In this document: positions 9,781 through 21,609 of the stretch, one piece after another
Layout: each line of letters opens with the position of its first letter
Numbering within the stretch: the stretch's first letter is position 1
Assembly (NCBI GenBank): GCA_020746105.1
Contig: CM036626.1
Coordinates: forward strand, 22,309,001 to 22,373,000
Direction: 5' to 3'
Origin: Trogon surrucura
Lineage: Eukaryota > Chordata > Aves > Trogoniformes > Trogonidae
DNA length: 64,000 nt
Program-made: the position numbers and the translations under genes
The notes under the pieces: generated by a model
The model's input: the letters and a program-made list of their open reading frames with translations, nothing else
Database searches by the model: none
Told to the model about the DNA's origin: nothing

Positions 9781-10763
9781 CTAGAAGAGAGATCTTTTTG
9801 TTACTATCAAAACTCTGAATGGCAACACTTCCTCTCCCTTTCCTGGAGCATATTTACCAGAAAGACTGATTTAGAGTTTCTAGCTTGTGGACTTTACCTA
9901 GCTTAGGTCAGTGCTGTTTGGGAAAAATTAAATTTTCTCCTATGTACCTGCCAAATGCTTGCTGAGACTGTATTAAGATATACGCTAGACTGCACATTAG
10001 CTTATTTAGTGTTACTTACTTGCTTTTCCCCAAGATTTTTTTGATGTGCTCATTTATCTCTTTGTTGGTTTTATCTTCCACATCCACCAACACTTGTTCA
10101 CCATTGTCTGTCAAGAAAGATTTGTAACAGTGTGTCAGAAGGTGTGTGCCCTGTCACAGGAGCTGCAAAAAGCGTCCTAAGCACGCGAAGCTGATCCCGG
10201 CTGAGCTGCTGCAGCTCACGCACACGGTCCTGCCTTCGCGGAGCATCTGGGGCGGCTGCCAGAAGCCCGCACCGACGCCTGTTCCTGAACGAGGGCCCCT
10301 CTTTCCCCTTGCGGGCCGAGGCTCGGGCGCCCCGCCAGCAGGACGGAGGGACCCACAGAGCCCCCCCGCCCCCCCCCCCCACACCTGCACCCCCTGCGAC
10401 CCCTCCCGCGGCCCGGCGGAACGTACCCAGGTAGAACCGGACGAAGGGCGAGGGGGTCATGTTGCGGAAGAGCATGATCTGAACCCAGGGGTTCTTGTAC
10501 TGGATCTGCGGGATGTTGAAAAACACGAACTTTCTGGAAAGAAGCAGAAGAGAAAGACGCGGGCGCCGTGTCCCCGAGGAAGGCGCGGGCCGGTCCCGCC
10601 GCGCGCCCCCGCCGCGCGCCCGCGCTCACCTCGCGCCCTCGCTCAGCTCTCCCGCCGTGTTGTAGTTCACGGTCATCACCTTCACCGAGCTCTTGAAGAT
10701 GACGTCGCCCTGGCTGAGGTACTGCAGCGTCCGGCGGATGGGGAACCGGCCTTTCATCGGCAT
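9588..10763 (-). CDS. MRPS25: MRPS25: mitochondrial small ribosomal subunit protein mS25, complete
   Basis: Minus-strand join 10763-10630, 10533-10427, 10107-10020, 9780-9588 gives 173 aa, the same length as human MRPS25. The start [18 protein letters not shown] and the exon 2 segment [16 protein letters not shown] are characteristic. mS25 is a mitochondrion-specific protein of the 28S subunit with a thioredoxin-like fold shared with mL43/NDUFA2-type proteins. Cys139, Cys141 and Cys149 are kept ([13 protein letters not shown]); mitoribosome structures place an iron-sulfur cluster between mS25 and bS16m using cysteines of this segment (recalled). All junctions are GT-AG with matching phase. 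The gene is very compact (1.2 kb) and its first two exons lie in a CpG island. It converges with RBSN and is head-to-tail behind NR2C2. Confidence 0.96.
10020..10107 (-). CDS. MRPS25: MRPS25 exon 3
   Basis: 88 nt, acceptor ttgacag and donor gtaagt. Encodes [20 protein letters not shown] and IKKILGKS; the final Lys codon is split 2+1. Confidence 0.93.
10361..10380. repeat. Poly-C tract in MRPS25 intron 2
   Basis: Near-pure C run (one G) about 45 bases inside the intron from the exon 2 donor, within the CpG island. Confidence 0.85.
10427..10533 (-). CDS. MRPS25: MRPS25 exon 2
   Basis: 107 nt, acceptor ctttccag and donor gtacgt. Encodes [20 protein letters not shown] and then [15 protein letters not shown]; the final Asp codon is split with exon 3. 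Confidence 0.95.
10630..10763 (-). CDS. MRPS25: MRPS25 exon 1 coding part
   Basis: ATG at 10763-10761, 44 codons plus two bases, donor gtgagc. Encodes [11 protein letters not shown] through [10 protein letters not shown]. The second Met at codon 3 is also conserved in the family; the first is chosen because the family begins MPMK. Confidence 0.95.
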
Positions 10764-10803
10764 GGCGCCCGCCCGCCCCCCTCGGCTCCGCCGCCGCCGC
10801 CGC

Positions 10804-10852
10804 CCGGAAGTGCCGGGAGGCTCCGCCGCGCGCGCGCGGGGCCGCACTTCCG
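10804..10852. promoter_or_regulatory. Paired ETS/GABPA-type sites in the MRPS25 promoter
   Basis: CCGGAAGTG at 10804-10812 and its inverted form CACTTCCG at 10845-10852, 40-90 bases upstream of the ATG. GABPA (NRF-2) sites close to the start are typical of nuclear genes for mitochondrial ribosomal proteins. Occupancy is inferred. Confidence 0.6.
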
Positions 10853-10914
10853 CTGAGGCCGGGGCGTGCTCCCCGGGTCGCGCGGGGCAGCGGCGGCCGG
10901 AGGCGGGAGGGGCG

Positions 10915-10946
10915 GGGCCGGGGGGGGGCCGGGGGGGGGGGGGGGG
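10915..10946. repeat. G-rich run, potential G-quadruplex
   Basis: Almost uninterrupted G on the + strand, broken only by two CC pairs. It lies about 160 bases upstream of the MRPS25 ATG and could form intramolecular G-quadruplexes; such tracts are also error-prone in assemblies. Confidence 0.7.
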
Positions 10947-11470
10947 CTGCCGGCGGGGCGGGGCCTCCGCGGAGGCGAAGCTGCCGACGGACGGCGGCTG
11001 CCGGCGGGGCTGGGGCTGCCGGCGTCCCGGGTGCGGCTCCGGCCCGTGGGGAGCCGCCGCCGTGGGCCGCGTTCTGCAGAGCAGCAGCGGGGCCGCGCCG
11101 TTGTCTGAGGCTTGTCCGTGCGCCCCCCGCAGCGCCGGCCGGTGCTCGGGCAGACGCTCCGCGGACAGAAGGGCGGGAGCGCCCGCGGGGGCGGGGCCGC
11201 CGCTGACCGGGGAGCGGCCGGCAAAACCTCGCGCTGCGCGGCCGGGTTCTAAAGGAAAAGGGCGTTTTTGTTGTTTCGGTAGACACCTGAGTTTGACAAC
11301 CGAAACCCGAAGTCCGACCACGCTCATTTCTGCGAAGCGGAATTTCTCGCAGTTCCACCGTTCCCAACAGCGACGAGAGCGGACGTGAACTCCTGCACCT
11401 CAACCTGCGCGGAGCAGCCCCGCCCCGCCCGGCGCCGCCCGCCTTTGCTGCTCGGGCCGCAACTTAAAAA

Positions 11471-14400
11471 CTGGAACAGGGAAGGAGCTACCAGATAAAA
11501 GTAAACACAAAGCACAGCCTATTCATAGGTAACTATCTCCTCAAAAAAACACTGAGAGAAAAGAAAAAAAAAATGAAACCAAGGCTGAAGAACATGGATT
11601 AAAAGCTCTAGGGAAAGGTCCTTCTAGAAGTAGCTCCCTGGGGCCAGTAAAGTTCATGGGATTTATCTTCTGCCTTGGAACCAGTTAAATCACTCGTAGG
11701 GTTATCACTGTAGTGAAGGGAAAATACTACCTCTTCCTAAAAGACAGTAAATAATGGATTTAGCTTAGACATCTAATGCTTAAGAAGGAATTAAGTGAAC
11801 TTAAAACTCAAGAATGCGTTTATATTTGTAATTCACTTTAATGGTATAAACCTCATTTGGGTAGTAGTATTAAGCAACAACAACATAATGCCACATTTCA
11901 ACAGCATTTAATAAAATGCATAAGCTAAATCATGCACTGCAATACTCTATATACAAACACAACAATGCAAAATCCTCTTCATGACTGAAGACACTGATTA
12001 GATAAAAAATTCATATTAAAAAGAGAACATGCTATTATTTTTAAATGCTATCACATACAACAATGCTGATTTCACAAAAGAAGCTGTGAGGAATTAACAA
12101 ATTTTCCAAGGTTTTTAACTTTTTACCAAAACATAAGAATAGTTTTCTAAATTAGAATGATCAGAGAATTCCAGAAAGTATCCTAAGGAATTAAAAGTAG
12201 ATGATTACTTTTCTTAAAATTTGCTATTTTAGTAGGAGCTTCAAACAATCCTTACACAATGTGCTGTTTTCCAGTTACAAAACCATTTGAACACTGGCTT
12301 GCAATGTATGTTTGGAGTACAGATTAATTATTTAAAATAGATCCTCATTTAATGTTGATTCCATTTATGAGAAAGTATGTATGCTCCGTATGTAGCATTT
12401 TCTTCTTTAATAATATCCTTCTATCTGAAATTAATTCAGCCCTACTTTTAATCCACAATCATCAAGAATGTTTTAAAATGGACCTGTGCCATATCATCTA
12501 TCCAAGATCATTAAAAAATGTACGGGAAGCCAGTTTTCAGGGCCGTCAGATCCCTGGCAACAGGTGCGCTTCTCAGACTCCTGCTTTCTGTGATCAAATG
12601 CTGAAGGCTGATTTCCTGTTCCCATTTCCATGGAATATTACAACTGGGCCTTTGTTGCCACTTAAATTGGAGCGTGTTTTGTCTTTCAGAGTACAAACAA
12701 TTCAAACGTGTATAAAACAAGTTCGCAATTTGAAAATATGCTCTTTATTCTAAATTCGCAATTCAATTTTTAAACAGATACAATCCTGATCAATACCCCA
12801 AATGGCTTCCTAATCTTTAAAACTCTTACTGCAGTACAATGATGTTAATAGACATTCAGGTTTCCCTTCAGCCTTTAAAGAAGAAACTGAACATTATTCA
12901 AACAGCATTGACTGTCAGGACACCAACGAAGGGCCATCTGTCACAGGAATTCCTGTCATTAATGTCAATTTTCCTGCTGAAAATCTCAAAAACAAGGTTT
13001 GACATGTCAAAATGGATGCTTTGCAATTTTCTTCTGTATTTGAAACAGAATCTTATAAACGCTTACTGAAGGATACAACGAGAAACAAAGCACTCCTCGC
13101 ATTCTCCGTAGCAAAGATCCCACGCAGAGGGCCAGGCTCGGAATGAGACTCGGGTTTACTCTCAGCATGCAAGAAGCCCACTTGATTTCAACTGGTGTCT
13201 GCTCATAGCCTTAAACATGCACAAGTCTTTCCCACTTTGAGTACAAAAAATGGAAATGAATGCCCAGAACATTCTGTTTCACCTTTTTCATATGACAGAA
13301 ACAAGACACTGAACTACTCCCCTCCACAGCCCGTGAAATGCTTTTTAAATAAACAAAGATAACAGAATTACTTTCATGGAAGGCTTCCTCTGTAACTGAA
13401 GCCATCAGAAGGGAAAAAGAACAAAAACTACTTGTATTTTTATCATTTAAATGTTTGAATACTCGCTATGAGTACTGAACTGTCATACTGCAAGTCTCAT
13501 TTCACAGATGCTCCCTGTGCTGCTCCCGCGGGAGCTCCGGCAGGGCAGGAGCTGCCCAGGTCACACTGTCAGGTCACACTGTCAGAAAGGACCCAACAGG
13601 AGAAAGGACATGAGCCCAACAAGTACAGGAACTAACCAGCTTTGCTCAGTTTAAGCTAGACGATAAAGAGAATAACTCTGAGAAGGGAATATACAATTGA
13701 AATGCATCGTGAAAATCCCAAGTCTTGATGCTTGCTAAGAAATGAACTAACTGCAGTCTCTCTGTTATTTAACTACCACTGTAACAGAGATGTCGTCCCA
13801 CCAAAGAGGACACAGGCTTTGTTTAACTGACGCTTTGGTTTCATGCTCTATCGCTGTGGCAATACGGGCATTGTTTTTTCAAACAGCATCCACTGCATCC
13901 TGTTCTGTGTGCTACAGTTCAATGGTAAAGGGCAACTTGTTTTTCTTCCCATTAGCCACTGCAGAAGACTTAATTCAATCTCTCAAGTTTCACAGCAAAA
14001 CAAAACTTTATGTCTCTCAGAAGGCTGAGAGCGAATGAGTACATATTGAAAACAGGGAAGTATTTTCTATGAATGCAGCTATTTATTTATTCATTTTTTA
14101 TAACAGACTTATGTTCAATTATTCACTGGCAACTTCTACACATCAAATGAGAAAAGGTAATGGGAGTCATGTAAAAGCCAGAAAGTTCATGGAATATATT
14201 TTCAGTTCTGAACACAAAAAACTAAATTCAGGCTGGGTTTAGAAAAAGGTGCGAAGCTCTGAAATTCGGAAGGATTCACCTGCTTGAGTGGGGCTTCCTT
14301 CGAGCTAAGAGATGCAAACCAGGGAACCCTGGATTAGCAAACGAATGAAGAGCTTTAACACAAAGAACGGTATGAACACACGGCTGCATACCTGTACATA

Positions 14401-17109
14401 TATACATACGCTACGCACTTTCTATACACTGTACATAATATATTTAAAGAGATAGGTATAAACATACATTCATACACACATACATACAACTATGTACATA
14501 CGCATTAGCTGCTCAAGTGAGTTTCAGAATTGAACACGCAGAAATGCACAATGGTGGGAGGCACAAAATAAAGATGTGTGAAACTCTACCAAACCCTTTG
14601 AAAAGAAGGAAGACAGGCATGAATTTAACAATAATAATGCATTTTCAAAGCACTGATATAATTTGGGTAATAAAACAGGCTGTGGGAATTATGGAACATT
14701 ACAACAGTATTATCTGTGATCAATTTACCATGACTTCACAACAAAAAGCTCAGTAATAAGGTGATTGTGGGGTTTGATGGTTTCCAAATCTAATATCTTT
14801 AGACTTGGATCATTTAAATTTTACAAAAAATTTTACTTTAACTTCCAACCTTGGTATAAATAACGTTCTAATTTTTTTTTGCACAAAGAATCTCCCACAT
14901 TATGTTGGTAACATTGACTGCAGCAGAAGTAGGGTTGTAGCATTATCTAAAAAGAGGGGTTTATGGCATTTTTCATCAAGCAACAAGTCTGAACTCGGTT
15001 CAAGAGAATTTACCGTTAAGAAGACTCAGCAACTTCAAAACTAAAAGGCGCAAAAAAATTTTCATTTTCCCCCCTTTGCCATGCCCTCTTGGTAATTTTT
15101 TAAATAAAGCTGCTTTTTAAACCAATTCCCTGTGGTCCGAGTTCCAGCAGATGCCAGCACTTGGTCCTGCTCTGTCCCTTACTCTCCTCTCTGGGGTGAC
15201 CACGGCCGTGTTTGCTGGTGCTCACTGGGCAGAGGGAGGGTCAAGCTGTGGGAGCCATGTGCTGCTCTCGGCGCTCGTGGTCAGGGCAACCCGCCGCAGG
15301 ATGGCAAGTCTGACAACCTGGGCCGGGGGGAGCCTGCCTGCTTGCCCAGTATTTCTGTTTTTTCTCTTATGGGCAAGAGTAGATGAAAGTGAACCACCCT
15401 ACCCTGCTTTTGCTCTCTGAAGAGTAACTGGAGAGGAGAGGGATTTCAAACAGAAAAATGACATTTTGTTTTCCTTTTCAGGGTGACTCCATCCTGCAGG
15501 TGTTTGCCGGTGCACCTCTGTACGTCCGACTTACCTGTCGGTTTCACCGCCCACAGCGCCCACCGGCACAGGGCCCCAACTACTGCTCTTAGTGCAGAAA
15601 CCTGCTTTGAGAGCTGCTGCTTTGGCAGCATCCTCAGCCGAGGAACTTCCAGCTCCCTTCTCCTGGCTCAACTGTGTTCCTGATGCCCTTGCTGCTCACG
15701 CTCTTTGCTGCTTTTAAAAATGATCCCTTACTAATGAAACAGCAGGTCATCAGGGAAGAGTCCTAACTACCCTCTTAATTTTAATGGGCAGGAAAATGTA
15801 CTGACATCTTCAGCATCTTGGAAGAAATCATTCAAGAATCTGAAAGTCCCATGTGCTGTACAATGAAATGTTTTACAGTTTCTGCCAAACAAAGAACAGT
15901 CAGGAAACTGGTTTTGCTCAGAAGCTTCAGCTCTGACCTGTTTTCCCTGTCGCACCTCAGAATGTGCCCTTTGCCAGATGTCAGTGTAACTGCAATGCAG
16001 AGCCAGCTCTGTTCAGCAAACGCCTCTCAGTCGGTGTGATTCACTGGAGGCCTGACAGTTGCCCTGAGGGACAAGTGTTTCACATGATGCCAAAAAGAGA
16101 CTTGGTAAATGACTAGTACTGGTGACCAACAGTAGTTTCTTACTCGAGAGTGCTCTGAAAACTAACCCTCCTTAATAATCTATCACTTTAAGGCAGCTAA
16201 AATACAGGCTTATATGATCTCTTGGAAGTATCCTTCTCAAAAGAGCTGGAAAACAAATGATGCACATGGAGAATGGACATGACTGCCCCACTATCACTCT
16301 CTGCATGCCCCAGTTTCAATCAGCACAGAATTCTAACATTTATCTCAATTATTACCAATATAAGCATGCATTGAAGTTCAGAGAGATTTAATCAGTTACT
16401 TGATCACTATTTCTACCGAGTTAAAATATTTTCATTTCAAGAGCAGCAGAAACAGGACCTTGAAAATTCTGGAGAAAGTGTATTTTAGGCACTAAGTAGA
16501 GCTTCAGTGAGATGTCACTTCTTAGAATCACTTTCAGGCTGTGATCCTTTGACTCCTAGTTCTGTAAACACAAGTTTGGCATTGAAATTTGGTCATCATG
16601 AGAACAAGCTATCTGCATACTTAAAAATCAAGAAATAGTTTTTCAATAATTGTTACAATAATAAAAAACTCTCCTGTCCCATATTCATAAGCAAAAGAAA
16701 CAAAATGAAACTAATTTAAAAGTAAAGCTAGTAAGATTAGCTCGTTACCATCTTCCACTTACTAGTAGAGGGTATAAAACCTCAGAAATGACAAGAACTA
16801 TGTCAGCCTTGTAGTATATTTCTGCAGAGATGGTTAAAACTTGCTTGACTCTGCAGCTGCACTGTGTACATTGCTCTACCCTCACTAGAGCAAGAACAAC
16901 TTCACGAGGCCCATTTTCCTTAGACGTGAGTTTTTCTACTGAGCAGCACCCAAACCGGTGGCAAAAAGAATCCCTTCATCAGTCTGCACCTCTTGAAAGT
17001 TTATCTTCTATTGACGGACATACGAGGAAAAAAAAAAGATTTCTTTGAATGCGCTAAAATAGCTTCATGGGTGGATTACAGCTAGGTCGCTGAGAGATCA
17101 GCAGCTTCA
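11471..17109. other. Non-coding stretch between MRPS25 and NR2C2, part 1
   Basis: No splice-supported coding exon. AT-rich, with several minus-strand AATAAA motifs (12744-12749 followed by a U-rich region; 14082-14091 overlapping pair), a degenerate TACA/TATA simple repeat (about 14390-14510) and a GC-rich patch at about 15130-15420. Some of it may be NR2C2 3' UTR; this cannot be settled from sequence alone. Confidence 0.5.
14390..14510. repeat. Degenerate (TACA)n/(TATA)n simple repeat
   Basis: Interrupted tetranucleotide-like pattern of tacata and catacata units. Confidence 0.6.
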
Positions 17110-17909
17110 CTACTTGATACACCACAGCGTCACACTGCCACGGCTGGAGAACTGGGCCAACAGGAACCTCATGCAGCTCAGAAAGGGGAAGCACAAGGTC
17201 CTGCCCCTGAGGAGGAAAAAACAGTATATGCCAGGAGCCACCGAGCTGGGCAGCAGCTTGGCAGAAAAGGACCTGAGGGTCCTGGTGGACACCAGGTTGA
17301 ATGTGAGCCAGCAACATGCCCTTGCTGCAAAGAAGACTAATGGTATCCTGGGCTGCATCAGGCAAAGCCTTGCCACCAGGTCGAGGGAGGGCGTGACTGG
17401 TGAGGCCACTCCCGGAGTGCTGTGTCCACTGCTGGGATCCCCAGCACAAGAGACACAAGGACATACTAGAAGGAGACTCCAGGGCCACAAAGATGATGAG
17501 GGGACTGGAATATCTCTCCTGTGAGAACAGGCTGAGAGTTGAGACTGCTCAGCCTGCAAAAGGGAAGGCTCAGGGGGGCGATTTCATCAACATATATTAA
17601 TACCTGAAGGGAAGGTGCAAAGAAGACGGAACTAGGCTCTTCTCAGTGGTGCCCAGGGACAGGACCAGAGGCAACAGGCACAAACCAGAGTTTCCACTCA
17701 AACATCAGGAGACACTTTTTCACTTTGAGGGTGACTGAGCACTGGCACAGGTTGCCCAGGGAGGCTCTGGAGTCTCCATCCTTGGAGGTGTTCAAAAGTC
17801 ACCTGGACACGGTCCTGGGCAGTTGGCCCTAGGTGGCCCTGCCCAAGCAGGGGATTGCGCCAGCTGACCTCCAGAGTCCCTTCCAACCTCAGCCAGTCTG
17901 TGATTCTAC
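17110..17909 (+). mobile_element. CR1 LINE, 3' fragment, + orientation
   Basis: About 800 bp matching the 3' end of CR1: tcctgggctgcatcaggcaa, gcacaggttgcccagggagg, and a tail like CCCTTCCAACCTCAGCC...TGTGATTCTA. 5' truncated, as CR1 copies usually are. ORFs on both strands here are relics or shadows. Many substitutions show an old insertion. Confidence 0.9.
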
Positions 17910-19595
17910 TTGAAACTTTACTGCAGAGGAGCCCTACTGCACTGGTGAAGATGGTTTATAGTTTTATATGGCAGTGTTTTAAGCGATTCCTTTCAGGGAA
18001 TAGGGACTAAATTGGCATGATTCTGACTCCAGCAAATCATGCTGCTGATGCTATACAAAGAGGGATTTTATAGCTTTTAGGTGGTAATAGCAGAATCTTA
18101 AGTATGGGACTGTTGCATTTCATCTATTAAATGCAGGCATGATAAATAAACCCTAGATATGGACTGCCTTGCTGTTACTTCATTTACACAATATTTTATC
18201 CCTGAAGTCCAGGGAACTATCTGTGAGTAAGTGACTACCAGAGATGCATCAACGATATGGTTAGGTGGCCTCACATTTGCAGGGAGTGTAGTTTGTCTGT
18301 AAACAGAGCTGCATGATATTCACCATCTTGCTTTACAAATGTAATACATTGCATACATTTTAAGTTTTATTTTATCCAATCCGTCTGTTCCCAAAAAAAC
18401 TGTAGCGGATTTCATGTTTCCTGAACTGTTATGCTCACAGCACAAGCAAGAAAAACTAGAAAAGTAAATTTTTTTTTTACAGAAAATGGCACCCTTTTAC
18501 TTGAAAAATTTGAAGTTGAAACGATGTTTGTAATGAAAAAGCCAGCTGGTGTGTGAAGAAGGGTCCCTTTGGAGAGCCAGCCAAGTTAACGACCATCCCA
18601 CCACTATGGCTACAAGTCGTCCTCCCTTTATCACTCCGGACAGCCCAATATATACAGTTAAGCAGTGACCCCGCGCCTGCCCCTTAGCAGCGTTGGTCAG
18701 TTACAGGTTTACGTGCGCCAGCGTTTTATCGGGCAGTGCCATTCAACTGTGCAGGCTGCTCTCACCCCCTCTTCTCCCCCCGGCAAGGCTCTTCACAAAA
18801 CAGATAAAACCTCCTCCTCTCTGTGCCCCAAGGCAGCTCCAAGGACAGAGCCTTTGTTCAGGCCTAAGCTGGGTTGTCCAAACCTTTAAAGGGATACTGC
18901 GCCTGTGCTCCACAAGAAATTCCTCCACAGGTGTGTATTCAAATTTTGGGAAAAAAATATCCTGATGGCTAGTTTTTGTGCTAAGGAATATTTCATTAAC
19001 ATGGCTTACTTATCTGCTTAAATGATTTTTACAAATACTAAAAGCAAATTAAACTGCATAATCGTTTTTGCAATGAAAAATAGCACAATAGTTCAATGCA
19101 TACTGCTTTGAGACCAACAATGACATAACCCAGTAACATTTTAAATTTTAACAAAAATGAGCATGACTCTTTCCAATGTAGCTACTTCTTTTGATGTTAA
19201 CATTGCAATTAATTTTTAAGTACATCCTTAAAACAGGGACTTTGCATTGGAAGCGCTGACACAGTCACACAAGAAGTTACACTGCAATGAAAGAGCTGTA
19301 AAAAATTCTGTGTTCCAGCTGACTTAACATTCAGAGTGCAGACCTTCTATCGTATTAAAAATATGACAATTTTCATTTGCTATAACAAAAGCCGAGAGAA
19401 ACAAAAGTGCAGTATTACAAATCCCTCCACATATATTGGACTCCTTGTAACACCCTTTTAACAAAAGCAGATTCTGAATGCTGTAACACTGGTGACTGTA
19501 GACTTCAACGCTCCCAGAACCTACAATCAAACAGCCTTCTCTGTCACAGCGAGCACTCCAGACGCGAGCCTCCTAATGAGAATGAAGTTTCAGGC

Positions 19596-19856
19596 AATGG
19601 CCTGAAACTGAAAGAGGGTAGATTTAAATTAGATATTAGGAAGAAATTCTCCACCATGAGGGTGCTGAAGCACTGGCACAGGTTGCCCAAGGAGGGTGTG
19701 GATGCTCCATCCCTGGAGGTGTTCAAGGCCAGGCTGGACAGGGCTTGGAGCAACCTGGTCTACTGGGAGAGAGGTGTCCCTGCCTTATGGCAGTGGAGTT
19801 GGAACTAGATGACCTTCAAGGTCCCTTCCAACCTTAAGCATTCTATGATTCTACAG
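19596..19856 (+). mobile_element. CR1 LINE, 3' fragment, + orientation
   Basis: About 260 bp of CR1 3' end, including gcactggcacaggttgccca and the terminal CATTCTATGATTCTA repeat. Same orientation as the copy at 17.1-17.9 kb. Confidence 0.9.
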
Positions 19857-21434
19857 TCAGTACCAGGCCAGGACCTTTTACTACATCAGAAACCTCACCT
19901 AGAGCTGCTGAAGGTCTTTTGGCTACAATTCAGACCCTTAAAAGACAAACACTGACTTTGCTGGCATTTCTAAATAAATGTCAGTAACAGAAGAAAAACA
20001 AAAGTGCTGAACTTACCATTAGATTCTTGCCACATAAAAATACACAAGTATAAAATGCTTCTAACCATACAAATAATTAAAATGATTGATGTATCTAATG
20101 AACCAGGATCAGATGAAGATATTAATTGCCACGACTTGTTTAAAGCTTTGATTGTTTGAAATACTTAATGTTAATACTAATAAATTGTACTGAAATGAAA
20201 GGAATGCTAGGACCAATACTGGAAAACATGTCGATGGGTCATTACTCTAGACAATCAAGAAGTAGTTAATTTTTTTTAAGAAGTAGTAACTCCATAGTGT
20301 ATCAGTCATTAACTGCAATTGTATATGACTGAACGTAAATCTTAACTTTTTGATTTGCGAGCACCACAAAACTGGGAGGGCTCAGTCAGGAAAGGAGCGG
20401 GAGGAGGGAAGAAATAAAGTAAGAGAGCTTTGTAATAAAACCTCTTGCTGACAGCCAGAGGTTCTACACATTTTAGGTTTTAAATTGTACCTTTGGCTGG
20501 ACGATGGGGCTGTTTAGGAGTACAGAGAGGAGTCAATCTGCAAATACAAAGAGCATCACACAGCCCTACTTGAAAATGACTGTTCTTCCAGTTAATGACT
20601 GATTTTCCTCACAACCAAAAGGCTTCCAGTTAGAGTAACATTCGTCATGACTGTCTTGGTCTCAATAGAAACTGTAAGGAACCTGAATATTTCATGATTA
20701 CTGTGGCAAGAAACACATTTTCTTCTCCTGTAGCATGTAGTCACTATGACTGCATCATACCGTGAGTCACAACTGCACTAGTTTAACAGAGCATGGTTTC
20801 ATATAACGTGGATATCCGACATAAGAGTCCACGATAATATTTCATGGATAACATAAGAGCAACTAACTTTTGTAGAATAAATGATTGTCCTCTGTAGTAT
20901 TCTACATTTTCACAGAAGTCATTAGCATTTTGATTAAGGACATACGCAATTTTTTTCCTTTTCCATACTCATAAGCAGGATGTTGATGACATTGTCGCTT
21001 TGACAAGAAGTGCTTTCAAAGTGCTAGTATTATACCCTGGCATTTATTAGATATTAATTCCAAGGATATTTTTAAATATATACATACTGTTCTTTTTACT
21101 TTTAAAGTAATTTTATTACTAATATCTGATATTATAAAATTCTATTTTTAACCACTGATAATTCCTAAATACAAAGCGTGTGAAAAGTATGTTCAGTAAT
21201 CTATAGCCTTTTAAATGAAAGGCATCAAAATATTCCTTGTGGCAGAAAAGGTCCTATAGTGTGTCTTTTAATAGCTGCTTAAATTTTGTCAACATCAGCA
21301 AACAGACAAGGAGAAATCTGACAGGAAACTGACAAGATTGAAATATTCGTACATACCAAAATGTTATTGATTTAACTTTGTAATTGTGTATTTTTATGAA
21401 AATTACTTCAATCCATCAAATTGTGCTGTTCCCA
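19857..21434 (-). other. NR2C2: Sequence downstream of the NR2C2 stop codon, presumed 3' UTR
   Basis: Follows the NR2C2 stop with no further exon. Minus-strand AATAAA occurs at 21112-21117 and 21043-21048 but neither has a convincing GU-rich downstream element, so the true cleavage site may be further away. Confidence 0.5.
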
Positions 21435-21609
21435 CTATGCAGACGTGCCCGTTATTTGACCATTATATTCTGCTGTTTCCATTTTGAGAATGTAGGGGAT
21501 TATGCTGTCAATGGGAACATTTCCAATGAGACCAGTGAAAAATAGTTCCTCGGTAATGCTAGAGCTCATCAGCCTAAGTGCTGGCAGGCGAACTAGAATC
21601 CGAGCTAGC
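21435..21609 (-). CDS. NR2C2: NR2C2 coding exon 14: helices 10-12 and stop
   Basis: 175 nt, residues 572-629 and TAG (21437-21435): [48 protein letters not shown] and the end ITGTSA. The last residues differ from the human ITGASL as I recall it. Confidence 0.96.

Larger units (their letters stand above)
10764..11470 (-). promoter_or_regulatory. CpG-island promoter of MRPS25
   Basis: Extremely GC- and CpG-rich sequence upstream of the MRPS25 start codon, continuous with exons 1 and 2 (island about 10150-11470). No TATA box at a fitting distance. Includes a (GCC)n run at about 10787-10803 and a long G-run at 10915-10946. The long ORFs on both strands here are products of stop-poor GC-rich DNA. 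Confidence 0.75.

Noticed and set aside
10146..11403. Long overlapping ORFs on both strands (up to 395 codons) in the MRPS25 island
   Set aside because: They exist because CpG-island DNA lacks stop codons; the 395-codon minus-strand frame runs out of frame through MRPS25 exons 1 and 2 and its product is low-complexity Arg/Pro/Ala.
17054..17559. ORFs of 136-149 codons on both strands
   Set aside because: Located in a degenerate CR1 3' region; neither frame shows reverse-transcriptase motifs.
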